From NCBI GenBank assembly GCA_913055625.1, contig CAJXJW010000003.1:310001-374000 (forward strand): 64,000 bases of DNA. The letters are read 5' to 3'. This stretch comes from an uncultured Pseudomonadota bacterium. Its GTDB lineage: Bacteria > Pseudomonadota > Gammaproteobacteria > Steroidobacterales > Woeseiaceae. The number at the start of each line of letters is the position of its first letter. Within the stretch, counting starts at the first letter, position 1. The notes under the pieces were generated by a model. The model was not told the origin of the DNA and did no database searches. It saw only the letters and a list, made by a program, of their open reading frames with translations. A program made the translations under genes and the position numbers. This document shows, piece after piece, positions 26,212 to 33,840 of this stretch.

Positions 26212-26808
26212 ATGCGCAATCTCATGCTCTCGGTCGCTCTGGTGCTGGTCACTGGACTCGCCGATATCTCTACGCGCGCCGTCGCCGCCGGGCCGGACGA
26301 GGAAGGCGAAACGGCCCGCCAGGCCCAGCGCGGCTTCGAGCGAGTCACCGTGTTCGGCCAGTTCCGGCTCCTGAAGAACGGCAACGAGGTCAAGCTCGGC
26401 GAAGGCTTCTTCAGCAACGTCGCCGCGCTCCGGCTCTACCGACCGGAAGACCAGGAGGATTTCACCGGCAGGGTGGAAGAAGACGGTGAGTTCGCGTTCA
26501 AGCTGGCGCCGGGCGAGTACTACCTGATGAGCATCACGTTCAAGCACCAGGGTGAGACGATCGAGCCGGAAACGAACTATGTCATCAACGTGTCACCCGG
26601 GATCGAAGCCGCGTACATCGGCACGATCACGCTGGAGACCACGTTCGGCGGCGGTTACCACGGCATGAAGGGCAGTTTCGACCGGTTCATCGTCAGCAAC
26701 GAGTGCGCCGCGGACTGCAACCGGCGAATGGCGGACCTCGGCATCGCCGGGGCGCCGATGGAAGTCGCCCTGCCGCAATGGCAGGAGCAGGTCGCGCTGC
26801 ACGACTGA
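26212..26808 (+). CDS. Exported protein of unknown function
   Basis: A 198-aa exported protein. The ATG at 26212 follows GGAG at the usual distance and gives a normal signal peptide (residues 1-25, ending RAVAA). The mature part looks like a beta-sandwich: RVEEDGEFAFKLAPGEYYLM resembles the carboxypeptidase-regulatory or transthyretin-like fold. Two cysteines sit near the C-terminus (NECAADCNRR). It is divergent from the RHH-like gene and likely controlled from the shared AT-rich region. No enzyme motif is visible. Confidence 0.75.
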   Translation: MRNLMLSVALVLVTGLADISTRAVAAGPDEEGETARQAQRGFERVTVFGQFRLLKNGNEVKLGEGFFSNVAALRLYRPEDQEDFTGRVEEDGEFAFKLAPGEYYLMSITFKHQGETIEPETNYVINVSPGIEAAYIGTITLETTFGGGYHGMKGSFDRFIVSNECAADCNRRMADLGIAGAPMEVALPQWQEQVALHD

Positions 26809-26822
26809 CTTGGCGGTTGCGG

Positions 26823-27785
26823 CTAGAGGGCCTCGGCGCTGAGGTTCAGCAGCGCCGGCACGTCTTCCGGCTTGTACAGCGCAAGCTGCGACATCCGGAT
26901 CGGCGTCGTCGGCTCCGCCTTGAACACGATCGTCGACTTGCCGCCCAGGAATTCGACGTACGGATCAACGACGTATTCGTCGAAGACGACGCCGTAGTCG
27001 GCACCGAGGGAATTCAGCGTGTCGAGTTGTGCCTGGAGGACGTCGTCGTCGGAGAGCCCCAGCGAACGGCAGTATTCGCTCACCCGGCTGTTCAGCGACA
27101 GGTCGCTGTACCGGAGCTGCATGCGGCGGATGGCCGGCTGATAGCCCACTCCCTGCGAGAGCCCGGACACGAGGCTGCCGTCGAAATCGATGTCCATGGC
27201 GAAGTGCCTCATGTCGCGCGTCTCGCCGTCGACTTCCACGGTGAAGTAGTTGTCGGCATTGCGGAAGCGGAACGACACCGAGGCGACCTGCTCCAGGTAG
27301 CCCATGGCCGTGAGCGCCGCCGGCGAGAAGCCATACTTGCCGACGCACTCCGCCGCCGGCTCGGCAGCGTCCGCAGCACCCAGCGCGGAAAGCCGGAACT
27401 GGTGCACCGTGCTGTACACGTCGGAGTCGGTGGCCACGCGCAGGCCGTCAACGAGGAAGGCGAGTTCGTCGGGCACGTCCGGCGTGCCCGAGCTGTTGCG
27501 TTTCTGCAGGTCGGTCAGCGACAACAGGCTCAGGAAGCTCGGCGTGTCGATGCCGATGCGGTCGATCGTAACCGGGTCGCTGAAGCCCTTCACCATGACA
27601 CGAACGCCATCCACGGTTAGCTCGCCGGACATCGTGGAGCTGATGCCGTCGTACTCGACGGCCGCGTAAGGCGACATCATGACGATCGCCTGGTCGACGC
27701 TCTCACCGACTTCGTGGTGCAGGTAGGCCTTCGAGCCGAAATACCCCACGACCGCGAGGACCAGGATGCCGAGAAACAGTTTCAC
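26823..27785 (-). CDS. Membrane-anchored periplasmic protein of unknown function
   Basis: A 320-aa protein with one N-terminal membrane segment (KLFLGILVLAVVGYFGSKAY) and a large periplasmic beta-rich domain. The pattern VDGVRVMVKGFSDPVTIDRIGI is reminiscent of AsmA/DUF945-like envelope proteins, but I cannot assign a family. The start is GTG at 27785 with GAGGG upstream. It follows a 107-base gap after the next minus-strand gene, which ends in a terminator, so it has its own promoter. Confidence 0.7.
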   Translation of the reverse strand: MKLFLGILVLAVVGYFGSKAYLHHEVGESVDQAIVMMSPYAAVEYDGISSTMSGELTVDGVRVMVKGFSDPVTIDRIGIDTPSFLSLLSLTDLQKRNSSGTPDVPDELAFLVDGLRVATDSDVYSTVHQFRLSALGAADAAEPAAECVGKYGFSPAALTAMGYLEQVASVSFRFRNADNYFTVEVDGETRDMRHFAMDIDFDGSLVSGLSQGVGYQPAIRRMQLRYSDLSLNSRVSEYCRSLGLSDDDVLQAQLDTLNSLGADYGVVFDEYVVDPYVEFLGGKSTIVFKAEPTTPIRMSQLALYKPEDVPALLNLSAEAL

Positions 27786-27866
27786 GTTGTGCGACCCTCT
27801 TGGCGCCAGTATGCGTAGAGCGGTCCATTGTCGCGAAGTGGCTCACGGACAGATACGGCGGGGTTC

Positions 27867-27891
27867 ACAAAAAGGGGCACCGGGGTGCCGG
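27867..27891 (-). terminator. Rho-independent terminator
   Basis: On the minus strand GGCACC and GGTGCC form a short stem (plus-strand 27876-27881 and 27884-27889) followed by CC and a run of five T (27873-27869). It lies just past the stop of the 232-aa membrane protein gene. The loop is only two bases by strict pairing, so the real stem is probably shorter. Confidence 0.6.
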
Positions 27892-27892
27892 G

Positions 27893-28591
27893 TCAGCGTG
27901 GCAGTACCTGGAGCGTCTCCCGGACGCGATCGAGATGTGCGGCCAGCACCTCGTCGCGCAGGTTCGCCTTGGCGCCGCCCTCGAGCAGCTCGGAGGCCGT
28001 GTGTCCGTGGGGCTCGAGGTCGTCGATGAAGATGATCATGAGCTCCCTGCGGCGAGACTCGTCGGTCAGGTGCACGAGGCGAGCGTAGGCGAAGTTGGCC
28101 GGAAACGTATAGCCGTGCGAGGCCAGCAGCTCGCGCGCCATGGCACCGTCGGTGCCGCGCCGGCGCTTCCGGTTCGGGTCGGACTCCACGATCTCGGCGT
28201 CCGTGAAGAACGCCGTATCGCCCAGCGTGACCCGCAGCGGGGAGTCGTCGTAGTCGTAGGTGTAGTCGTTATCCGGGAGATAGCCCTCGTACTGCACCCA
28301 GTAGACACTCTTGAGCTTGTCGTCCGCCGTCGTCTCGACGAAGAAGTGCTGCTCCGTGTCGGCGACGCCGTAGAGAATGAACTTCTGGCCGCCGACATGG
28401 CGGTACGTGGAATCAAACCGGAGAATGACCGACGGGTCGTGATCGGAGACGAGATCGTTGCCGGTTACGGTTCGCGCCAGCCCGGTGAATTCGGGCGCGG
28501 TCGTGAAGCGCCCGCGATCGCTGTAGTACCAATGCGCACCGGCGACGCCAGCCACGACGATGACGATGATGACGAGCACGGCCTTCTTCAC
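27893..28591 (-). CDS. Membrane-anchored protein of unknown function
   Basis: A 232-aa protein with a hydrophobic anchor (KKAVLVIIVIVVAGVAGAHW) and a soluble periplasmic domain. That domain contains VYWVQYEGYLPDNDYTYDYD and RLVHLTDESRRRELMIIFID. GTG at 28591 is chosen because GGGGGAG stands six bases before it; the alternative upstream start lacks this. It is followed by a terminator and lies 57 bases beyond the sigma-factor stop, so it could be read through from that operon. No family recognised. Confidence 0.7.
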   Translation of the reverse strand: MKKAVLVIIVIVVAGVAGAHWYYSDRGRFTTAPEFTGLARTVTGNDLVSDHDPSVILRFDSTYRHVGGQKFILYGVADTEQHFFVETTADDKLKSVYWVQYEGYLPDNDYTYDYDDSPLRVTLGDTAFFTDAEIVESDPNRKRRRGTDGAMARELLASHGYTFPANFAYARLVHLTDESRRRELMIIFIDDLEPHGHTASELLEGGAKANLRDEVLAAHLDRVRETLQVLPR

Positions 28592-28648
28592 GATTGCTCC
28601 CCCAATCGAGTGGAACATGGGGATGCACTATACACCGGTGCCTGTTGA

Positions 28649-29347
28649 TCAGCCGTCCTTGCCAGGAGACAAACGCCTGACCTCCGCCAGCACATTGCGG
28701 ACAATTGAATCGCAGCGTTCGCCAGCGAACTCGTGAATGCCGATTCGCGAAGCATCACCGACTTCAAGGAGCCTTTCCTGGAGCAAGACCCGGGCGCGGT
28801 GGAAGCGGGTCTTCACGGTCGCCTCCTTGATGTCCAGCATCTCGGCGACCGCATTGACGCTGCACTGCTCGACGGCACGCAGCATGAAGACCGTGCGGAA
28901 ATTGTCCGGCAGTTCGTCGATACAGTCCTCCAGCACCTGGCGCAGCTGAGCGTTGGCAAGCTCGCCGTCCGGGCGCATCTGCTGGTGCACGGGCTTCGCC
29001 AGGTGAAGCACGTTCTCGAACTCGGTGTCTTCCATATTCTGATACCGGCGGGCTTTCCGTAGTTGCAGAAGCGCAGCATTGCGGACGATCCGCGCAAGCC
29101 ATCCACCCAGTGCTTCCGGTTGGCGCAGGTCGGCGAGATGTTCGTAGGCCTTGACGTAAGACTCCTGCACTACATCCATCGCCTCGGCATCGCTGCTAAC
29201 GATGCTGCGTGCCAGGCGAAACAGGCGCTGGTTGTAGCGCCGCATGATGCCTTCGTACGCCTCGATGTCGCCGTCGAGGACGCGCCGGATCAATGTCCCG
29301 TCGGAGTCCTCGTCCGGCAGCATGTGCCGCTGTGTCGTCTCTGTCAT
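28649..29347 (-). CDS. ECF-type RNA polymerase sigma factor
   Basis: A 232-aa alternative sigma factor. Region 2 contains YNQRLFRLARSIVSSDAEAMD then VVQESYVKAYEHL; region 4 contains LPDNFRTVFMLRAVEQCSV and IKEATVKTRFHRARVLLQE. A C-terminal extension of ~35 residues carries HEFAGERCDSIVRNVL, seen in one RpoE-like subgroup. No anti-sigma gene is adjacent. It is the last gene of a ferritin-like/cytochrome c/sigma operon, and its probable target motif precedes that operon, so it should amplify its own synthesis. The same motif stands before two more redox operons. Confidence 0.93.
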   Translation of the reverse strand: MTETTQRHMLPDEDSDGTLIRRVLDGDIEAYEGIMRRYNQRLFRLARSIVSSDAEAMDVVQESYVKAYEHLADLRQPEALGGWLARIVRNAALLQLRKARRYQNMEDTEFENVLHLAKPVHQQMRPDGELANAQLRQVLEDCIDELPDNFRTVFMLRAVEQCSVNAVAEMLDIKEATVKTRFHRARVLLQERLLEVGDASRIGIHEFAGERCDSIVRNVLAEVRRLSPGKDG

Positions 29348-29369
29348 GATGCCCTCTTGTTGTCCGGTG

Positions 29370-29804
29370 TTACCGGACGCCCTCGCACAGTGGCGAGTCC
29401 TCCACCAGGGTCTCCAGCCACTCGATCAGCTGCGTTCGACGGGCGTCATCCCGGATGCCCGCAAAGCCCATTGTAGTACCGGGAATCGCGTCGAGCGGCG
29501 ACCGAAGAAACCAGTCGAGCGACTCGGCGTCCCAGGTAACCCGCGCCTCGCGCATCGCCGGCGAATACTCGAACCCCTGCACCGTCCCGGAGACCCGCCC
29601 GAAAAGCCCGCAATGCAGCGGCCCGGTTCGGTTCCGGTCCGGCGAATGGCAGCCGATGCACTGGCCATAGATATCCTGCCCGGCCGCGCCGGTATCCGTC
29701 CCCCCCACAACTCCGCCGAAAAGTGACGGCGCCGCCGCAATGCACCCAACCAGCAACAGGAGAAGAGCTTTTGCCAGACGACACATTGCGACGGCCGCCG
29801 TCAT
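29370..29804 (-). CDS. Class I cytochrome c, exported
   Basis: A 144-aa monohaem cytochrome with a signal peptide (about residues 1-27). Haem site CIGCH occurs in GQCIGCHSPDRNRTGP. Conserved mitochondrial-type elements follow: GLFGRVSGTVQGFEYSPA, WFLRSPLDAIPGTTMGFAGI with the Met ligand, and a closing helix LIEWLETLV. An unusual Cys replaces the common Asn in GPLHCGLFGR. The ATG shares one base with the ferritin-like gene's stop (TGATG), and the sigma-factor gene starts 22 bases after its stop. The three genes form one operon. Confidence 0.9.
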   Translation of the reverse strand: MTAAVAMCRLAKALLLLLVGCIAAAPSLFGGVVGGTDTGAAGQDIYGQCIGCHSPDRNRTGPLHCGLFGRVSGTVQGFEYSPAMREARVTWDAESLDWFLRSPLDAIPGTTMGFAGIRDDARRTQLIEWLETLVEDSPLCEGVR

Positions 29805-30409
29805 CAAGAGAAGAAGGCGCCGGGAACCGGATCGAGCCCGAGGGCATGACGCAGGACCGCCCAGTGCATCGCCTCATCGGCCAGGATACTGGCGGCGGCG
29901 CTCGACAGTTCGCGATTGTCGAACGCGGGAATTGCGCCAGCGTACGCACTGACCGCACCGCGCTCCAGCCCTGCCGCGAAGTTCAGGACGTCGGCCTGGT
30001 TCTTGAGCTTTTCCACCGGAAAGTCGTACTGCTTCAGCGCGTCCGGTGCATCGCCACCCAGCTTGCGAATCGCGGCCGCAAGCGCCTCGACGTGTTCTTT
30101 GTGATGCCCCTGGAATTTCACGGCCACCTTGAGAACGGCCGGTTCGAGCAGCCCGCTTTCCGCGCCGAGCTGGTACGCGGCAACCGCCTCGTGCTCCGCC
30201 GCCACGGCGGTCCGCAGGATGCGCACGTCCTGTGCCGCGGCCGCGTCGCCGATCCCGGCCGCAATTGCCGTCGATTGCCCGCCGAGCATCGCCACCGCGA
30301 CGCCGGAAAACGTCAGCGCTCCAGCCTCGGCGATGAATTTCCGGCGGCTCCTGCGCGCCGTCTCGACGAGGAGCTCTGCCGGCGCATTCTTCAGATCTTC
30401 GTTGTGCAT
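29804..30409 (-). CDS. Tat-exported ferritin-like four-helix protein
   Basis: A 201-aa protein with a twin-arginine signal (SRRKFIAEAGAL near residues 21-32), so it is exported folded, probably with cofactor. The mature part is a helical bundle with carboxylate/His pairs AAEHEAVAAYQLG, FQGHHKEHVEAL, LERGAVSAYAGAI and ILADEAMHWAVLRHALG. This is the pattern of a ferritin-like diiron domain. It may store, oxidise or detoxify metal or peroxide in the periplasm. First gene of the operon with cytochrome c and the ECF sigma factor, with GAGG before the ATG. A sigma-type motif lies 70-98 bases upstream. Confidence 0.88.
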   Translation of the reverse strand: MHNEDLKNAPAELLVETARRSRRKFIAEAGALTFSGVAVAMLGGQSTAIAAGIGDAAAAQDVRILRTAVAAEHEAVAAYQLGAESGLLEPAVLKVAVKFQGHHKEHVEALAAAIRKLGGDAPDALKQYDFPVEKLKNQADVLNFAAGLERGAVSAYAGAIPAFDNRELSSAAASILADEAMHWAVLRHALGLDPVPGAFFS

Positions 30410-30479
30410 ATCACTAACCTCTTGAAATCGTTTGTGTTGGCGGTGCCCGGCGGGCGGTGCACCGCGTATCTAATGCGGG

Positions 30480-30507
30480 AGATGCAAATGGAGGCCCAAA
30501 GGTTCCC
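30480..30507 (-). promoter_or_regulatory. Candidate ECF sigma promoter, ferritin-like operon
   Basis: On the minus strand GGGAACCTTT (30507-30498), twelve bases, then GCATCT (30485-30480). The same two elements with identical spacing precede two other operons nearby. The arrangement resembles known ECF -35 (GGAAC-type) and -10 boxes. A start site near 30473 would give a leader of ~64 bases to the ferritin-like gene. Confidence 0.75.
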
Positions 30508-30528
30508 ACGACCTCCGGGCCCGGGCGC

Positions 30529-31692
30529 CTACAGCGACTTCAGGTACTCGACGAGGTCGGACTTCTCGTCATCCAGCAGCCCGAGATTCAGGACCAGGTC
30601 GTAGTGATCCACGACGGCATCCAGGGTCTCGAAGGCGCCGTTGTGGTAGTACGGGGCGTGATGCCAGAGCGCGCGCAACGGCGTGGTCCGGTACATGCGC
30701 GTGATCGTCCGCGTGGCGTACAGCGGATCCGCGCCGACCTCGTGTGCCTCGTGCAGGGTCGTCCCGGCATCCGTCAGCGCCGGGCCGCTGTGACAGCCCG
30801 AGCATTCGGCCTTGCCCTCGAAGAGCTGCTGCCCGCGATCGGCTGCCACGGCGTCAAAACTGCCGTCCGGAGGAAGCGGCGGTTCAAGCGTTTCCTGGTA
30901 CTCGAGCAACGCCGGCAACTTCGGGGTCACGAGGTCCGGGTCCGCCTGCACGCTGATACCGAGGTGCGGCTCCTCGAAGTTTCCCTGCCCGCCCATCTGC
31001 GTGATCGCGACGTAGGCGTTCCAGTACGAGACCGGGCCCTCGCCGGTGTAGGTCTCCAGCGCGACGTCCTTGAGGCCATAAGCGGGTGCGATCACGACCG
31101 GGTCACTGATGCCGTCGATGTTCCAGTACGGGTCGTACATACCGGGACCCCACGACCGGAGCTGCGCTCTCTCCACCGGCTTGTCGTCGAAGAAGGGCGA
31201 CAGCGAGATGATCAGCCCCGGGTCGAGGTCCCGCGCGGGCCAGCCGTCCTGGCGTTTTCCAACGCCGTCGACGACCGAGTCGTCGACGTCCGAGTGGCAC
31301 AACGCGCAGGTGATGCCGAAGGACGTGACGCGGCCGTCCTCGCTCACCTCCGCTTTCACACCCACGACGGCGTCCAGCCGCAACAGCTCCACCGTGGTTG
31401 CCGGGTCGCTGAGGTCGGCACTGGCCAGCAGCCCGTCGGGCAGTACTTCCGAGTCCACCTTCAGGCCGACGCCGAGCGCGACCTCGGGGCTTATCGTTTC
31501 CACGACCTCGTGGAATCGCAGAACATCTGTCCACAAGGCTTCGTCGCCGTAAGTGTCGTAGCGAAACGTCTCCTGCGGATCGAACGACGCCGGCGGCGGC
31601 TCCTCGACAGGCAGCGTGAGGTCGTTGTCCGAGCATCCCGCCGACAGGAAGGCGGCGAGTACGGTGATTGCGTATGTCGCAGGTCTGATCAT
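30529..31692 (-). CDS. Dihaem cytochrome c lipoprotein, peroxidase/MauG-like
   Basis: A 387-aa lipoprotein (lipobox LSAGC near residue 20) with two haem sites, CALCH near residue 130 and CSGCH near 299. The closing segment TPLRALWHHAPYYHNGAFET then LDAVVDHYDL is typical of di-haem peroxidase/MauG relatives, with haem ligands around it. It probably reduces peroxide or carries out an oxidation at the membrane, receiving electrons from a small cytochrome such as the one in the adjacent operon. The candidate ECF promoter 36-63 bases upstream of its ATG puts it in the same regulon. Confidence 0.88.
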   Translation of the reverse strand: MIRPATYAITVLAAFLSAGCSDNDLTLPVEEPPPASFDPQETFRYDTYGDEALWTDVLRFHEVVETISPEVALGVGLKVDSEVLPDGLLASADLSDPATTVELLRLDAVVGVKAEVSEDGRVTSFGITCALCHSDVDDSVVDGVGKRQDGWPARDLDPGLIISLSPFFDDKPVERAQLRSWGPGMYDPYWNIDGISDPVVIAPAYGLKDVALETYTGEGPVSYWNAYVAITQMGGQGNFEEPHLGISVQADPDLVTPKLPALLEYQETLEPPLPPDGSFDAVAADRGQQLFEGKAECSGCHSGPALTDAGTTLHEAHEVGADPLYATRTITRMYRTTPLRALWHHAPYYHNGAFETLDAVVDHYDLVLNLGLLDDEKSDLVEYLKSL

Positions 31693-31727
31693 GGCATCTC
31701 TCGCAGAACAGGTTGAACGTCACCGCC

Positions 31728-31755
31728 AGATGCAGCCCACCGCGGAAAGGTTCCC
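31728..31755 (-). promoter_or_regulatory. Candidate ECF sigma promoter, dihaem cytochrome gene
   Basis: Minus-strand GGGAACCTTT (31755-31746), twelve bases, then GCATCT (31733-31728), identical in both boxes and spacing to the motifs at 30480 and 32843. The predicted start near 31721 leaves a ~29-base leader before the dihaem lipoprotein ATG at 31692. Confidence 0.75.
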
Positions 31756-31795
31756 GACTGCGATTCGCGCATCCGGATACGGCCCCGGTCCGTGC

Positions 31796-32596
31796 CTACT
31801 CACCACCGTTGATCAGCGCGAACGCCTGGTGGTTATGAATGGACTCCAGGCTCTCGACGTGAATCCGGATGCCTGCGTCTCCGCATCGCCGCCGCAGCGC
31901 GAGATAGACGTCTCGCGCAACATCCTCGACGAACTTCGGCGACTCGTAGGCCGTCTCGGTGACGATCTTCTCGTCAACGCGCTTGAGTACGCCGTACACG
32001 TCGCACGAAGCACATGCTTCGACCAGCATGACCAACTCATCGATCGGAACGGGCTCCCCGGGCTCGAGATCGATGGATACAACGGTGCGCTGGTTGTGGG
32101 CACCGTAGCGGGAGATCGCCTTCGAGCAGGGGCACAGCGTCGTTACGGGAATGGCGACATTCTGTGTGACGACCGGGCGCCTGCGGGCACCCGCCACGGT
32201 GAAACCCGCGCGGATGTCGAGCGTGGAGCGAATTCCGGAGACGGGCGCGATCTTCTGGACAAACCAGGGAAATCGAAGCTCGACGTTCGCATGGCTTGCA
32301 TCCACGTCCCGGCAGATCGCCTCGAACTGTGCAGCCAGCTCGCTCACGGACAGGCGCCCGTCCAGGTTCTCGAAGGCTTCCACGAGCCTCGACATGTGTG
32401 TGCCGCGCTGGTCTTTCCGCACGGCGACGGCAGCGGCAATCTCGACAACCGTCTGCTGGCGAACGCCGTCCGTATCAACGATCTCAAAAGGGAGGTGCAG
32501 GCCGCGTATACCCGCCTCGTCGATCGCGATACCACGCCGGTCCTCCAGCGACTGGATATCCGGCAACGGCATGAAGGAGTTTCGCGTCGACGTCAT
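31796..32596 (-). CDS. folE2: GTP cyclohydrolase FolE2 (type IB)
   Basis: A 266-aa enzyme that converts GTP to 7,8-dihydroneopterin triphosphate, the first step of folate and related pterin synthesis. Diagnostic segments are KDQRGTHMSRLVEAF, then VTTLCPCSKAISRYGAHNQR with the metal-binding Cys, and CASCDVYGVLKRVDE. Unlike zinc-dependent FolE, this type tolerates other metals and is often induced when zinc is scarce or enzymes are oxidised. GGAG precedes the ATG. It follows rubredoxin by 46 bases in one operon behind a candidate ECF promoter, which suggests a stress-time backup of folate synthesis. Confidence 0.95.
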   Translation of the reverse strand: MTSTRNSFMPLPDIQSLEDRRGIAIDEAGIRGLHLPFEIVDTDGVRQQTVVEIAAAVAVRKDQRGTHMSRLVEAFENLDGRLSVSELAAQFEAICRDVDASHANVELRFPWFVQKIAPVSGIRSTLDIRAGFTVAGARRRPVVTQNVAIPVTTLCPCSKAISRYGAHNQRTVVSIDLEPGEPVPIDELVMLVEACASCDVYGVLKRVDEKIVTETAYESPKFVEDVARDVYLALRRRCGDAGIRIHVESLESIHNHQAFALINGGE

Positions 32597-32642
32597 GAGC
32601 GACTCCGCACGGCCACCGAAGAGCCGGGGTTATCCTCGTTGC

Positions 32643-32810
32643 TCATTGCATCAGCTCCATTTCGAACGAGGCCTTTGATGCGCCACAGTCCGGACAGAAC
32701 CAGTCGTCCGGGACGTCAGCCCAGGGTGTGCCGGCCGGAATGCCCTCCTCGGGCATGCCGGCCGCCTCGTCGTAGACGAAGCCGCAAACGCTGCAGATCC
32801 ACTCGTTCAT
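32643..32810 (-). CDS. Rubredoxin
   Basis: A 55-aa electron carrier with one Fe(Cys)4 centre. The ligands are C6 and C9 in [11 protein letters not shown], and C39 and C42 in [10 protein letters not shown]. The central [15 protein letters not shown] is canonical. It is a standard single-domain length. First gene of the operon with folE2, preceded by the candidate ECF motif 33-60 bases upstream. It may support reduction of oxygen or peroxide by a diiron or flavin partner. In this window the ferritin-like protein is Tat-exported, so the rubredoxin's partner must lie elsewhere. Confidence 0.96.
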   Translation of the reverse strand: MNEWICSVCGFVYDEAAGMPEEGIPAGTPWADVPDDWFCPDCGASKASFEMELMQ

Positions 32811-32842
32811 TGCCTTGGTCCTGAATTGCCACAAGACCCCGG

Positions 32843-32870
32843 AGATGCGGACACCCGCCCAAAGGTTCCC
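32843..32870 (-). promoter_or_regulatory. Candidate ECF sigma promoter, rubredoxin-folE2 operon
   Basis: Minus-strand GGGAACCTTT (32870-32861), twelve bases, then GCATCT (32848-32843). Both boxes and the spacing are identical to those at 30480 and 31728. It sits between the upstream terminator and the rubredoxin start; the predicted transcript begins near 32836. Confidence 0.75.
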
Positions 32871-32875
32871 GGCAC

Positions 32876-32911
32876 AAAAAAAAGGCCCCGGTCAGTAATC
32901 CCGACCGGGGC
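32876..32911 (-). terminator. Rho-independent terminator
   Basis: A perfect 9-bp stem, GCCCCGGTC (32885-32893) with GACCGGGGC (32903-32911), has a 9-base loop. On the minus strand it is followed by C and eight T (32883-32876). It ends transcription from the SDR gene before the rubredoxin promoter. Confidence 0.9.
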
Positions 32912-32997
32912 TCCATTTCTCCGGGAGGCTCAAATCACTTTGAGCATCCCGGCTCATGTGCGGGAAGGCTGGCTCAGCGCCGCCCCGGAACACGCAT

Positions 32998-33759
32998 TCA
33001 GTACGCCCACGGCGCGCGCGCGAACAGGCCGCCGTCGACCCAGAGCGTCTGGCCGGAGACGAAACGTGACGCATCGCTGACGAAGAACATCAATGCGTCC
33101 GCCACGTCCGACGGCGTTCCGACGCGGCCGAGCGGCGTCAGCGGCGACCATTTCGCTTCGTAGTCCGGGTCCTCGACGAGCGTACGCTCCGAGACGATCG
33201 AACCCGGCGCGATGCAATTGACGCGGATGCCGAAAGGCCCGAGCTCGACGGCCGATACCTTCGTGAACTGCTCGATACCGCCCTTCGATGCCGTGTAGTC
33301 GACGAGCTTCGGAAAGCCGAGCTTGTTGCAGCCGGATCCCAGGTTGACGATCGAACCGCCTGCGCCGCGCTCTTTCATCTGGCGCCCGACAGCCTGCGTC
33401 ATCAGGAAGCAACCCTTCAGGTTCGTGCGAATGACCCGGTCCCAATCGGCCTCGTCGAGGTCGAGCAGCGAAGCCCAGGTCTGGATGCCGGCGTTGTTCA
33501 CGAGTGCGTCCGGCGCATGGCCGTGCCACGCGCACGCGTCGGCAACGAAGCGATCGACCTGTGTCTTATCGCCGACGTCGCCTTCGGCGCTGTACACCGG
33601 CTGCCCCTTGGCGTCGAGTTCTGCAGCGACGGCACGCGCTTCGTCGTGGGTGCCGACGTAGTTGAACGCGACCGCGAACCCGGCGTCCGCCATCGTGCGC
33701 ACGATCTGTCGGCCGATCCCGGCGCTGCCGCCGGTGACGATGGCAAACTGTTTGCTCAT
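32998..33759 (-). CDS. SDR-family oxidoreductase, FabG-like
   Basis: A 253-aa NAD(P)-dependent dehydrogenase of the classical short-chain type. Cofactor site TGGSAGIGRQI, NNAG at residue ~90, catalytic Ser in NLGSG and Tyr-Lys in DYTASKGG are all present. The closing GRVGTPSDVADALMFFVSD and TLWVDGG match glucose-1-dehydrogenase/FabG-like members. Substrate not predictable. The start at 33759 excludes a 16-residue upstream extension that lacks family similarity. It is divergent from the pectate lyase-like gene, so a role in pectin-derived sugar oxidation is possible but speculative. Confidence 0.88.
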   Translation of the reverse strand: MSKQFAIVTGGSAGIGRQIVRTMADAGFAVAFNYVGTHDEARAVAAELDAKGQPVYSAEGDVGDKTQVDRFVADACAWHGHAPDALVNNAGIQTWASLLDLDEADWDRVIRTNLKGCFLMTQAVGRQMKERGAGGSIVNLGSGCNKLGFPKLVDYTASKGGIEQFTKVSAVELGPFGIRVNCIAPGSIVSERTLVEDPDYEAKWSPLTPLGRVGTPSDVADALMFFVSDASRFVSGQTLWVDGGLFARAPWAY

Positions 33760-33840
33760 GTAGACTCCACCCCTTTGCGAATCTCTTACGCCGGCGCGCA
33801 GGAACACCCGACGTCGGTTCGGTACCTGGGGAAGTGTATA

